Shown: positions 39,646 to 48,774 of the stretch, one piece after another
Layout: each line of letters starts with the position of its first letter
Position numbering within the stretch: the first letter of the stretch is position 1
Source of the DNA: CBDAQR01 sp965199055
GTDB lineage: Bacteria; Pseudomonadota; Gammaproteobacteria; Pseudomonadales; Halieaceae
Direction: 5' to 3'
DNA: 64,000 bases
NCBI GenBank assembly: GCA_965199055.1
Contig: CBDAQR010000003.1
Span: 806,001 to 870,000, forward strand
Translations under genes and position numbers: made by a program
The notes under the pieces: model-generated
Seen by the model: only the letters and a program-made list of their open reading frames with translations
What the model was told of the DNA's origin: nothing
The model's database searches: none

Positions 39646-41659
39646 CAAAATTCTGATCGCCAACCGCGGTGAAATCGCCTGTCGCGTGATGCGCACCGCG
39701 CATAGGATGGGTATCGCCACGGTCGCCGTGTACTCCGATGCCGATAGTCACGCCATGCATGTGCATATGGCCGATGAGGCAGTCCACATCGGTGCAGCCC
39801 CGGCTCGCGAATCCTACCTCCTGATTGATCGAGTTATCGAAGCCGCTCAGAAGACCGGCGCGCAGGCCATTCATCCCGGCTATGGCTTTTTGTCGGAGAA
39901 CGCCGAGTTTTGCCGCGCCTGCGCCGACGCAGGGATTCGCTTCATCGGGCCACCTGTCGCTGCTATCGAGGCCATGGGTTCGAAATCTGCCGCCAAACAG
40001 ATCATGGAGTCTGCAGACGTTCCACTCGTTCCGGGTTATCACGGTGATGAGCAGGACCCCGCCAAGCTACTGAGCGAAGCAGAAAAAATTGGTTTTCCGG
40101 TCCTGCTAAAAGCTGTGGCGGGTGGCGGCGGCAAAGGCATGCGCCAGGTACATGAGGCCGCAAAATTTGAGGAGGAACTGCAGGCCGCGCAGCGCGAAGC
40201 CATGAGCAGCTTCGGTGACGACGGTATGCTGGTGGAAAAGTATCTGACCCGGCCCCGACATGTGGAAGTACAGGTGTTCTGCGACGGGCACGGAGGCGGC
40301 GTTTATCTCGGCGACCGCGATTGTTCTATCCAGCGCCGGCACCAGAAGGTTATCGAAGAGGCCCCCGCGCCGGGCTTGAGCGACGAGTTACGTAAAGCGA
40401 TGGGCGAGACCGCGGTACGCGCAGCCCAGGCGATCGACTACGAAGGCGCCGGCACCGTGGAGTTTCTGCTCGATGAGGACGGTTCATTTTACTTCATGGA
40501 AATGAACACGCGACTGCAGGTTGAGCACCCAGTCACGGAGATGGTCACCGGCCAGGATCTAGTGGAGTGGCAGTTGCGCATCGCCGCCGGTAATCCGTTG
40601 CCCTGTCACCAAGCCGATATATCCATCAGTGGGCACGCGTTGGAAGCGCGTATCTATGCCGAGGACGCCGATCAGGACTTCTTACCGGCTACGGGAAAAC
40701 TGGGCTTCCTGCTGCCACCGGCGGAGAGCGACTATGTTCGAGTCGATACCGGAGTAAGCCAGGGTGACGAGGTCAGTATTCATTACGACCCCATGATCGC
40801 AAAGCTTATTACCTGGGACAGTGACCGCGACCACGCACTGCGCCGCCTGTGCACAGCGCTGAGCGAATACCGCATCGCCGGGCTAACGACGAATATCGAC
40901 TTTCTCTACAACATCGCTACCACTGAAGCGTTTCGAGAAGCCGACCTCGTCACCAGTTTTATCGACAAACACCGCGCCGCTATTTTCCATCAGGAAACGG
41001 CCGACGAAGTGCAGGAGATTGCGCTTGCCAGCCTCTATTTGCTGCTACGACAGGATCAAGCTGCACGGACGGCCGCTCACGCACATACCGATCCGACTTC
41101 ACCGTGGCATTCTCATTCTGCCTGGCGCATGAACGAACCACACCTGCACCGTTTAGGTTTGGGTTATCGGGACACCGAGATCGAAGTCATAGCAGAGCAG
41201 GTGCATAGGAGCGCGCAGGCGAGTTATCGACTGCAATGGGGCGCCAGTGACCAAGCAGTCTGGGCCAGTGGCAGCCTGGATGGCGAGCAACTGCACGCGG
41301 AAATCGATGGCTTTAGGCAGAAAGTCACCGTCGCCGAGCATGATGGCATTTGTTCAGCCTACCGCCGCGACGGGGCGTTCCAGTTCCACCGCTTACTGCG
41401 CGATCTGGGAGAGGCCGGCGTTGAAGGCCCCGGCGGCAATCCCACCGCCCCGATGACTGGAACCGTGGTGGCACTATTGTGCGACTTGGGCGACAGCGTA
41501 GCCGCCGACACCCCGTTGTTGGTAATGGAGGCGATGAAGATGGAGCACACCATCCGCGCCGCACAGTCCGGCATCGTGAGTGAGTTCTATTATCAGCCGG
41601 GCGACTTGGTGGAAGGCGACGCCGAGCTTCTCAACTTCATCGCTGACAGCGAGACCTGA
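39638..41659 (+). CDS. liuD: methylcrotonoyl-CoA carboxylase, biotin-carrying (alpha) subunit
   Basis: This subunit carboxylates its own biotin using ATP and bicarbonate. The 673-residue protein has a biotin carboxylase domain (residues 1-about 450; FDKILIANRGEIACRVMRT, the Gly-rich loop AVAGGGGKGMRQV, MEMNTRLQVEHPVTE), a linker/BT region, and a C-terminal biotinyl domain with VMEAMKMEHTI. The AMKM lysine is the biotin site, a client for BirA of this window. Confidence 0.96.
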   Translation: MFDKILIANRGEIACRVMRTAHRMGIATVAVYSDADSHAMHVHMADEAVHIGAAPARESYLLIDRVIEAAQKTGAQAIHPGYGFLSENAEFCRACADAGIRFIGPPVAAIEAMGSKSAAKQIMESADVPLVPGYHGDEQDPAKLLSEAEKIGFPVLLKAVAGGGGKGMRQVHEAAKFEEELQAAQREAMSSFGDDGMLVEKYLTRPRHVEVQVFCDGHGGGVYLGDRDCSIQRRHQKVIEEAPAPGLSDELRKAMGETAVRAAQAIDYEGAGTVEFLLDEDGSFYFMEMNTRLQVEHPVTEMVTGQDLVEWQLRIAAGNPLPCHQADISISGHALEARIYAEDADQDFLPATGKLGFLLPPAESDYVRVDTGVSQGDEVSIHYDPMIAKLITWDSDRDHALRRLCTALSEYRIAGLTTNIDFLYNIATTEAFREADLVTSFIDKHRAAIFHQETADEVQEIALASLYLLLRQDQAARTAAHAHTDPTSPWHSHSAWRMNEPHLHRLGLGYRDTEIEVIAEQVHRSAQASYRLQWGASDQAVWASGSLDGEQLHAEIDGFRQKVTVAEHDGICSAYRRDGAFQFHRLLRDLGEAGVEGPGGNPTAPMTGTVVALLCDLGDSVAADTPLLVMEAMKMEHTIRAAQSGIVSEFYYQPGDLVEGDAELLNFIADSET

Positions 41660-41669
41660 GAGGCAACAG

Positions 41670-42569
41670 ATGGCACTTCCAGAACAGGTAAAAATCGTTG
41701 AAGTCGGGCCTCGCGATGGCTTACAGAATGAGTCACAGCCCATCGATGTGGCTACCCGAATCGCTCTGGTCGAAGCGCTATCCGAGGCGGGTTTGGTGGC
41801 CATCGAAGCCGGTAGCTTCGTCAATCCCAAGTGGGTGCCGCAAATGGCATCCAGTGAGCAAGTCTTTGCAGGCATTCAGCGACGCAAGGGTGTGTGCTAC
41901 AGCGCCCTCACCCCCAACTTACAAGGTTTCGAGCGTGCACTGGCCAGCCAGGCTGACGAGGTTGCGGTGTTCGCTGCCGCCTCGGAAGCATTCAGCCAGA
42001 AGAATATTAACTGCAGCATCGACGACAGCTTACGGCGCTTTGAGCCGGTCATGGAAGCTGCAAGCAAAGCCAACATACCCGTTCGCGGATATGTATCCTG
42101 TGTGCTCGGCTGCCCCTACGAAGGTGATGTTGAACCTGAAGCAAGCTTACGAGTCTCTAAAGAATTGCTGGCAATGGGTTGCTACGAGGTTTCGCTGGGC
42201 GACACCATCGGCACCGGCACCGCCGGTAGCATGGGTGTGCTACTGGACACCTTATTAGAGACTCTTCCAGCATCAAAACTGGCCGTGCACTGCCACGATA
42301 CCTATGGGCAGGCGCTCGCCAATATTTTGGTCGCTCTCCAGAGAGGCATCGCAACCGTCGATGCGTCTGTGGCTGGACTCGGCGGCTGCCCCTACGCCAA
42401 GGGCGCAACCGGCAATGTTGCCACTGAAGATGTGGTCTACATGCTCAATGGTCTTGGCGTCCACACTGGCGTCGATCTGCACAAACTGATTAGCGCCGGC
42501 AAAGCTATCTCCACTGTCCTGGGCCGCCCCAGCCAATCTCGCGCCGCAGCGGCACTTAGCCAGCATTAA
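41670..42569 (+). CDS. liuE: hydroxymethylglutaryl-CoA lyase
   Basis: LiuE cleaves HMG-CoA to acetyl-CoA and acetoacetate, ending leucine degradation. It is 299 residues from ATG 41670; an upstream in-frame extension overlaps liuD and is rejected. It has VKIVEVGPRDGLQNE (catalytic Arg and Asp), the metal ligands in HCHDTYGQAL, and the Cys-containing loop GLGGCPYAKGATGN. It is 10 bases after liuD and closes the operon. Confidence 0.97.
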   Translation: MALPEQVKIVEVGPRDGLQNESQPIDVATRIALVEALSEAGLVAIEAGSFVNPKWVPQMASSEQVFAGIQRRKGVCYSALTPNLQGFERALASQADEVAVFAAASEAFSQKNINCSIDDSLRRFEPVMEAASKANIPVRGYVSCVLGCPYEGDVEPEASLRVSKELLAMGCYEVSLGDTIGTGTAGSMGVLLDTLLETLPASKLAVHCHDTYGQALANILVALQRGIATVDASVAGLGGCPYAKGATGNVATEDVVYMLNGLGVHTGVDLHKLISAGKAISTVLGRPSQSRAAAALSQH

Positions 42570-42653
42570 GCTCACTCCGGGCTGTCAAGCGCTGGTGACG
42601 GCGCACTTTACTGTGTACATTGCTTAACAGGTAACCTTGGGAGCAGCAAACGC

Positions 42654-43004
42654 GTGCCGGTTTACGCGACAAGAAAACTCCGCAACCTGGCAGCCGGGCT
42701 GATGTTGGCATCTGGCCTGACACACGTGGGCCAGCTTTGGTTTGTCCCATTGGACGGCGAAGTACTGGTCGGCGCCCTATTGGGGATGTTCTATCTGCTC
42801 ATCAGCTTGGGTCTGTCCGGGCAGTCTCGCTTCTCACTGTGGATCGCCGTTGTGCTGCCCACCATGGGCGTATATCTGGGGCTTCAGTCACTAGCGCAGA
42901 CCATCGCCAGTCCGCTGGAATGGTGGCATCTACTCGCCGACTCCGCGGTAGCCATAAGCTGCGCCTATATCTTGGTTAAAACCCGACACGTGGTGATGGA
43001 TTAA
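42654..43004 (+). CDS. small integral membrane protein, function unknown
   Basis: A 116-residue protein with four predicted membrane helices (about 10-25, 32-52, 57-77 and 84-110) and little else. The start is GTG at 42654, ten bases after GGGAG. It ends 3 bases before the antiporter gene, so the two are coupled. I do not recognise the family; a helper or modulator of the antiporter is possible. Confidence 0.65.
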   Translation: MPVYATRKLRNLAAGLMLASGLTHVGQLWFVPLDGEVLVGALLGMFYLLISLGLSGQSRFSLWIAVVLPTMGVYLGLQSLAQTIASPLEWWHLLADSAVAISCAYILVKTRHVVMD

Positions 43005-43007
43005 ACC

Positions 43008-44558
43008 TTGCTAGATACCTTCACAATTCTGATCGCCCTGCTTTGCGGCATCCTGGCGAGAACAGTCGCGCTACCAGCGCTGATCGGCTATCTCGCCGCA
43101 GGCTTTGTCCTGTATGAATTGGGCGCCACCAGTGGCCCTCTGCTAGAGCAGGTCGCCGAGCTTGGTGTCACCCTACTGCTGTTCAGCATCGGCCTCAAAC
43201 TGAAACCTCGCGAACTGCTAGAGTCCAAAGTCTGGGGCTCTGCCGCCATACACATGTTGATCACCCTGGCCACGCTATTTCCCCTGCTGTTGGTTGCAAC
43301 GTCGATGTTGCCAGGGATCACCATGACCCTCGATGATGCGGTGCTGATCGCTTTCGCTATGAGCTTTTCCAGTACCGTGTTCGCCATACAGGTACTGCAA
43401 GAACGCGGAGAGATGTCCTCTCGGCACGCGACACTAAGCATCGGCATTCTCCTTATACAAGACATTGCGGCGGTGCTATTCATCGCCGGCTCCACCGGCA
43501 AAGTGCCGGAGTGGACGGCCCTGGCGCTGCTACTGTTAATTCCGCTGCGGCCGGTCATCGTTAAGTTCTTAAAGATCGCCGGTCACGGCGAGCTCTTTAC
43601 ACTCTGCGGTCTCGCGCTGGCGATTGGCGGCTCAGAAGTATTTGAGTTGGTCGGCGTTAAGGGCGATCTCGGCGCACTCATTCTGGGCGCATTGCTCGCC
43701 GGTGATCGCAAGGCCAAGGAGTTGGCGAAGAACCTACTGCATTTCAAAGACCTTTTCCTTGTAGGCTTCTTCGTCAGCATCGGCCTGTCAGGCTGGCCCG
43801 AACGAGAACTCATTTATGTCGCCCTGCTGGCGGGCCTGCTGGCGCCGTTAAAAACACCTCTGTTCTTCTGGCTCATGACACGGTTTCACACCGCTCCACG
43901 CACCGCAGTGCTGAGCGCAGCATCCCTCGGCAACTACAGCGAGTTTGGCTTGATTGTCATTGCGATCGCCGCCAAGCAGGGCATGATCGACGGCTCCTGG
44001 TCCGCCGCCTTTTCCCTGGCGATCGCGCTCAGTTTCCTTATTTCGTCGGCTTCGAATATTCGCATTCACGAATTCTACTACCGCTGGTACGAGCGCCTGC
44101 GCCGTTTCCGCAGCGAGAAACTGTCTCGCAGTAGCGTCGACACCAGTGACACTCGATTCGTCGTCTTGGGTATGGGCAATATCGGTACCGGCGCCTATCT
44201 CGACATGCAGGCGCGACACGGCAGGCAGGTGCTCGGGGTGGACGACAATGACGCCAAGCTCGTGCATCACATCAACGCGGGTCGCCGCGTGGTGGCTGCA
44301 GACGCCAGCGACCCGGCATTCTGGCTCGAGGTGAATCTCGATGAGATCGAGCACGTGATGCTGGCACTTACTAATCATGAAGAGAATAAGGTAGTCGGCC
44401 GACTGCTTCGCAAAATGGGCTACGCTGGCCGCATTACGGCCATCGTACGTTTCGTTGAAGAGGAGGAGGAGCTGCGACGCTACGACATCGCCAGCTTTAA
44501 CCTGTTCGCCGAAGCGGGATCCGGTTTTGCCGCTCACGCCGACGCCAGTCGCAATTAA
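43008..44558 (+). CDS. KefB/YbaL-type cation:proton antiporter with TrkA-N domain
   Basis: A 516-residue monovalent-cation/proton antiporter of the CPA2 group. The first 370 residues are the membrane Na/H-exchanger domain (conserved SFSSTVFAIQVLQERGE and LGALILGALLAGD stretches). Residues about 380-500 are a cytoplasmic TrkA-N nucleotide-binding domain: FVVLGMGNIGTGAYLDMQA, then ADASDPAFW. The start is TTG at 43008. Potassium efflux under electrophile stress is the family role; the ion is not certain here. Confidence 0.85.
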   Translation: MLDTFTILIALLCGILARTVALPALIGYLAAGFVLYELGATSGPLLEQVAELGVTLLLFSIGLKLKPRELLESKVWGSAAIHMLITLATLFPLLLVATSMLPGITMTLDDAVLIAFAMSFSSTVFAIQVLQERGEMSSRHATLSIGILLIQDIAAVLFIAGSTGKVPEWTALALLLLIPLRPVIVKFLKIAGHGELFTLCGLALAIGGSEVFELVGVKGDLGALILGALLAGDRKAKELAKNLLHFKDLFLVGFFVSIGLSGWPERELIYVALLAGLLAPLKTPLFFWLMTRFHTAPRTAVLSAASLGNYSEFGLIVIAIAAKQGMIDGSWSAAFSLAIALSFLISSASNIRIHEFYYRWYERLRRFRSEKLSRSSVDTSDTRFVVLGMGNIGTGAYLDMQARHGRQVLGVDDNDAKLVHHINAGRRVVAADASDPAFWLEVNLDEIEHVMLALTNHEENKVVGRLLRKMGYAGRITAIVRFVEEEEELRRYDIASFNLFAEAGSGFAAHADASRN

Positions 44559-44568
44559 GGAGCACGCT

Positions 44569-45477
44569 ATGAAACGAAGAACATTTGTCGCCGGCAGTGG
44601 TGGCTTATTATTGGCCAGCAGTTTGCCTATGCGCGCTTTCCCAGCGCCCGAGCCCATTAAACGCCCCATCCCATCATCAGGCGAACTAGTGCCCGTGATG
44701 GGCATGGGGTCTTCGCGCACCTTTGATGTCGCCCTGAAGCAAAGCAATATTGAGAAGCTGATTCCAGTCATGCAAAGCTTCTTCACCGGCGGTGGCACCC
44801 TGGTAGATTCCTCACCCATGTACGGCGAAGCCGAAGCTGTGCTGGGTGAGGTGATCAGCCAACTACCCGGCTCACCGTCCCTGTTTGCAGCGACCAAAGT
44901 GTGGACCGATGGGCGTGATGAAGGGATTGCCCAGATGCAGGAGTCTTCTCGCCTGATGCGCGTGCCGCGCTTCGACTTGATGCAAATCCACAATCTGCGT
45001 GACTGGAAGGTGCATCTGGCCACGCTTCGAGACTGGAAGGAGCAAGGCAAGGTTCGCTACCTGGGCATAACGACCTCGCACAAGCGTAGCCACGCGGAGC
45101 TGGAAACCATTATGCGCACAGAACAACTGGACTTCGTGCAATTCAGCTACAACATCGAGAACCGTCTGGCGGAAGAGCGGCTTTTGCATATCGCCGCAGA
45201 TCGCGGCATCGCCACACTCATCAATCGGCCCTATCAACGCGGCAGCCTGTTTAAGAAAGTGCGAGGCGAACCGCTTCCAAGCTTGGCCACCGATCTTGGC
45301 TGCAGCAGTTGGGGTCAGTTTTTCCTTAAGTTCATCATCGGACACCCAGCGGTTACCTGTCTCATCCCGGCCACGGCCAAGGTGAAACACATGGACGACA
45401 ACATGGGCGCAAATTATGGACCCGTGCCCGATGCCGCAACCCGGAGCGAGATGCTCAAATTGTTCCAGGCACTGTGA
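44569..45477 (+). CDS. aldo/keto reductase with Tat-type signal
   Basis: A 302-residue aldo/keto reductase. The tetrad is placed as Asp80 and Tyr85 (VDSSPMYGE), Lys110 (AATK) and His141 (MQIHNLRDW). The N-terminus KRRTFVAGSGGLLLASSLP has a twin-arginine pattern before a hydrophobic stretch and an APEP processing region, so export folded with its cofactor is likely. AAGGAG lies 5 bases before ATG 44569; an upstream in-frame extension is rejected. It overlaps the MFS gene by 4 bases. Confidence 0.85.
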   Translation: MKRRTFVAGSGGLLLASSLPMRAFPAPEPIKRPIPSSGELVPVMGMGSSRTFDVALKQSNIEKLIPVMQSFFTGGGTLVDSSPMYGEAEAVLGEVISQLPGSPSLFAATKVWTDGRDEGIAQMQESSRLMRVPRFDLMQIHNLRDWKVHLATLRDWKEQGKVRYLGITTSHKRSHAELETIMRTEQLDFVQFSYNIENRLAEERLLHIAADRGIATLINRPYQRGSLFKKVRGEPLPSLATDLGCSSWGQFFLKFIIGHPAVTCLIPATAKVKHMDDNMGANYGPVPDAATRSEMLKLFQAL

Positions 45478-46670
45478 TCAACACTGCCGCACTGCGCCGG
45501 CCAGAAGTTCTGCTTCTGGCGATGGCATTTGTCATGCCACTCACCTTCTCGGTATGGAATGCCCTGCTCAATAACTTCGTTGTTGAAGAGGCCGCCTTCA
45601 CCGGCCGCGAGATCGGCATCTTGCAAAGCTTGCGCGAAGTACCTGGCTTTCTGACTTTCACAACGGTGTTTTTTCTGTTGTTCATCAGAGAACAGCGGCT
45701 TGCGCTGGGGTCCCTGCTATTAATGTGCGTGGGGGTTGCCGTTACCGGACACTTCCCCACGGTGCTGGGTCTGTATGTGACAACGGTCATCATGTCGATC
45801 GGCTTTCACTACTTCGAGGCGGTCAACGAATCGCTAACCCTGCAGTGGCTGCCGCGAGAGCGCACGGCGCATTTCATGGGACAAGTCCTGTCTGTAAAGG
45901 CGATCGCATCACTCCTGGCCTATGCCAGCATCTGGCTTCTCATGGAATGGCAGGACTGGGCGTTTGATGAAGTCTATCTATTGGCTGGCGGCATCGGCGT
46001 GTGTCTGGTACTGGCCATTTGGTTTTATTTCCCGACCTTTCCCCAGGCTGTTACCCAGCGCCAGCATATCGTTTTACGCAAGCGCTACTGGCTCTACTAC
46101 GCGCTGACATTCATGGGAGGAGCGCGCAGGCAGATATTCATGGTCTTCGCCGCGTTCATGATGGTGGAGAAGTTCGGGTACAGCGTGGGGCAGATCAGCG
46201 CGCTGTATTTGCTCAACTATGTCTTTAACCTTTTCTTCGCTCCACGAATCGGCGCCTGGATCGGTCGAGTCGGAGAGCGCCGTGCACTGACCATCGAATA
46301 TATCGGACTGTTCTGCGTATTCTTTACCTATGCTTTCGTGGACAACGCAACACTGGCCGCTGCGCTCTTTATCATCGACCACTTTTTCTTCGCCCTGGCG
46401 ATAGCGATAAAGACCTACTTTCAGAAGATTGCCGACCCTGCCGACCTGGCTGGCAGTGCCGGTGTGAGTTTTACCATCAATCACATTGCCGCAGTATTCG
46501 TGCCGGTGGCGCTGGGTGCTGTGTGGATGATTTCTCCAGCTGCGGTGTTCCTGGTCGGGGCGAGCTTTGCGCTGGTGTCGTTGGTGCTGGCGCGACTTAT
46601 TCCGTTGCAACCTGCAGAGGGGGCTGAAACCCGATTGATCGATGCAGCGCCGGCAACACCAGCGCGTTGA
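45474..46670 (+). CDS. MFS transporter
   Basis: A 398-residue carrier with about 12 membrane helices. No strong subfamily motif was recognised, and the usual loop 2-3 motif is weak (FTTVFFLLFIREQRLALG). The start is GTG at 45474, within the stop of the aldo/keto reductase gene (GTGA overlap), so the two are coupled. The last 74 bases overlap the convergent desaturase-family gene. The substrate is unknown. Confidence 0.75.
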   Translation: MINTAALRRPEVLLLAMAFVMPLTFSVWNALLNNFVVEEAAFTGREIGILQSLREVPGFLTFTTVFFLLFIREQRLALGSLLLMCVGVAVTGHFPTVLGLYVTTVIMSIGFHYFEAVNESLTLQWLPRERTAHFMGQVLSVKAIASLLAYASIWLLMEWQDWAFDEVYLLAGGIGVCLVLAIWFYFPTFPQAVTQRQHIVLRKRYWLYYALTFMGGARRQIFMVFAAFMMVEKFGYSVGQISALYLLNYVFNLFFAPRIGAWIGRVGERRALTIEYIGLFCVFFTYAFVDNATLAAALFIIDHFFFALAIAIKTYFQKIADPADLAGSAGVSFTINHIAAVFVPVALGAVWMISPAAVFLVGASFALVSLVLARLIPLQPAEGAETRLIDAAPATPAR

Positions 46671-47835
46671 TGAGCGCATAGGCCAACAGCAACAGCAGAA
46701 GCAGGCCACTAGCACCCGCCTGCCAGGCAAAGCCGACAACCACCGCAAGGGCAAGCAGGCGCAAGACTTCGAACATCACGGCGCGTTCACCATCCAGCCA
46801 GTGTCCGGTACAGACCATGGTGAGTAACATCATGCCAACGACGATCGCATTAGCCAGGTAGCTTAGGTCGGGGGTTGCCAGCAAACCCACCAGAGCAGCC
46901 ACGACCACCAGCAACTGCATCAGTGCATAGCCGTTAACTAAGGCATTGGAACGCGGATCGAATTTCTCAAAGTGTTCAAGATCGGTTTTTTCTCTGGGAA
47001 ATCGTTCGGCGACATCGGCCGGCCGCCAGCCCGTGCGCGCCAATGGCACCCACAACTTATCTCGCCAGCGTTTGGCGTGCCAGATATCCTGCAGCATGCC
47101 TGCATAGATATGCAGGTTGGCCCAGAGCGGACTGAAGGTATGCAAAGGATCGCGAATACCGTAGATGCAGGGCTCCTCTTCGCGCTCTTCCTGAAAGCTA
47201 CCGAACCAGCGATCCCAAAGAATAAATACCCCGCCGTAATTTCGGTCCACATAGATATCATTCTGTGCATGATGCACTCGGTGGTTAGACGGTGAGACAA
47301 AAATCTGCTCGAACCAGCCCAGTTTGGGCACATGTTCGGTGTGCACCCAGAACTGGTAAATCAGGTTTGCCGAGGCCACGGTAACAAAAACCACTGCGGG
47401 CACCCCTGCCAGAAACAGGGGTACATAGAATATCCAACTCAGTAAGAAACCCGTGCTGGTTTGGCGCAGCGCGGTGGTGAGGTTGTACTCCTCACTCTGG
47501 TGGTGCGCCACGTGGGATGCCCAAAATATCTGTCGCTCGTGGCCAAAGCGATGGTTCCAGTAGTAGCAGAAATCGTAAGCAACAAAGGCGAATACCCAGG
47601 TCATCCAGGCGTTCATATCCAGACGCCACAGGCTGTACTGTTGCTCTATCGCAGCATAGACAGCCCCGCCCAAACCGATGATGACCAGCTTACTGGCGGT
47701 GCGCAGCGTACCCATGAACAGGCTACCCACGCTGTCGTTGATTCGATATGTATTCCTGCCTTTAAAAATCCCATAGCCGAGTTCGACGGCTATCGCGAGC
47801 AGGAAGAATGGAATTGCGAAGGGGACCAGGTCCAA
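46597..47835 (-). CDS. sterol desaturase / fatty acid hydroxylase superfamily protein
   Basis: A membrane di-iron hydroxylase of the ERG3/alkylglycerol-monooxygenase type, 412 residues. The histidine boxes are HRFGH (about 114-118), HVAHH (about 127-131) and HRVHH (about 205-209). The C-terminal third adds three to four hydrophobic helices. It may oxidise an alkyl chain or sterol; the substrate is not shown by sequence. YqaE follows upstream on the same strand 2 bases away. Confidence 0.85.
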   Translation of the reverse strand: MDLVPFAIPFFLLAIAVELGYGIFKGRNTYRINDSVGSLFMGTLRTASKLVIIGLGGAVYAAIEQQYSLWRLDMNAWMTWVFAFVAYDFCYYWNHRFGHERQIFWASHVAHHQSEEYNLTTALRQTSTGFLLSWIFYVPLFLAGVPAVVFVTVASANLIYQFWVHTEHVPKLGWFEQIFVSPSNHRVHHAQNDIYVDRNYGGVFILWDRWFGSFQEEREEEPCIYGIRDPLHTFSPLWANLHIYAGMLQDIWHAKRWRDKLWVPLARTGWRPADVAERFPREKTDLEHFEKFDPRSNALVNGYALMQLLVVVAALVGLLATPDLSYLANAIVVGMMLLTMVCTGHWLDGERAVMFEVLRLLALAVVVGFAWQAGASGLLLLLLLAYALINALVLPALHRSIGFQPPLQVATE

Positions 47836-47837
47836 AC

Positions 47838-48026
47838 CTAGTCTCCCAGAGCTTCCTCGATCTTCTTGTCAGTCTTGTACTGACTCAGCGCATACACAGA
47901 CCAGATCGCGGCTGGAATCCAACCGATCACAGTCAGCTGCAGCAGCAGGCAGATGATGCCTGCGAAGGGGCGGCCGATAGTGAAAAACTGCAACCACGGA
48001 ACAATAAGTGCTAATAGCAAGCGCAT
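47838..48026 (-). CDS. yqaE: YqaE/Pmp3 family membrane protein
   Basis: A 62-residue two-helix protein: VPWLQFFTIGRPFAGIICLLLQLTVIGWIPAAIWSVYALSQY. This pattern, with the GW-P between helices and the short charged tail, matches Pmp3/YqaE stress-induced membrane-potential proteins. It lies 2 bases before the desaturase-family gene and 11 bases after the DUF2959 gene. Confidence 0.88.
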   Translation of the reverse strand: MRLLLALIVPWLQFFTIGRPFAGIICLLLQLTVIGWIPAAIWSVYALSQYKTDKKIEEALGD

Positions 48027-48037
48027 TTTGACTCTCC

Positions 48038-48682
48038 TTACTCGCTCTGTTTCAAACTGTCTATAAACTCGTTGGAGCTGGCAATCGCCTGCTTCATTTC
48101 CTTGATCAGCAGATCGATGTCACGATCAATTTTACCGAACTCCACTCGCAGGGCAGCCACCGCCTGCGCGTTAAGGTTGTGCTTAAGATAAAGCACATTA
48201 TCTTTCAATGCAGCCAGCACCGGTTCCATCCGACTCTCCGAACTGCGCATCGTCTTGATCAGTGATTCGTAGCGCCGCTGCGTTTGCTTCAATTTCTTTT
48301 CGCTATCAGCCCGCAAACGCGCATTGGAGTATTCCTCTAACTCAGTGGCCCACTCATCGAACAGCGCTTCTGCCACATCCTCAATCGCGTCGATACGATC
48401 ACCAACATCCTCGGCAACGCTCACCGACGCCTCGTATTCATCATTCAAGCTTTCGTAGGCACGTTGCAGATCACCACCGTCAAAATCAATCAGCGCGAGC
48501 AACTGCTCCTGCGCCGACTGAAACTGTTCTTCGGCTTCGACCTGAGAATCGCGGGCATCCTCCACGCGGTCCACGAGGATATCCCGTTTGTGATACCCCA
48601 CCTGCTCTGCCGCCTTGTAGTAAGCCGATTGACAGGCAGTTATGAACGCCAGCGTAACCGCCAGCAGTAATAATTTCTTCAT
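48038..48682 (-). CDS. DUF2959 lipoprotein, coiled coil
   Basis: A 214-residue protein. The lipobox is FITAC with Cys17. The rest is almost entirely helical, with EEQFQSAQEQLLALIDFDGGDLQRAYESLND and a Glu/Lys-rich coiled coil, as in DUF2959 proteins. It leads a three-gene unit with YqaE and the desaturase-family enzyme. The function is unknown; envelope location is likely. Confidence 0.8.
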   Translation of the reverse strand: MKKLLLLAVTLAFITACQSAYYKAAEQVGYHKRDILVDRVEDARDSQVEAEEQFQSAQEQLLALIDFDGGDLQRAYESLNDEYEASVSVAEDVGDRIDAIEDVAEALFDEWATELEEYSNARLRADSEKKLKQTQRRYESLIKTMRSSESRMEPVLAALKDNVLYLKHNLNAQAVAALRVEFGKIDRDIDLLIKEMKQAIASSNEFIDSLKQSE

Positions 48683-48774
48683 TTATCTCTCTCCCTGGGC
48701 CTGTTAAGGCGAGGCTCGGATAAAGGGCCGATTCTGGCTAGTCCAGCGTGGCACTCGGGTCTATAGTAGCATTC

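Noticed and set aside
43848..45050. 400-residue minus-strand open frame across the antiporter and aldo/keto reductase genes
   Set aside because: It spans two clear plus-strand genes and shows no domain.
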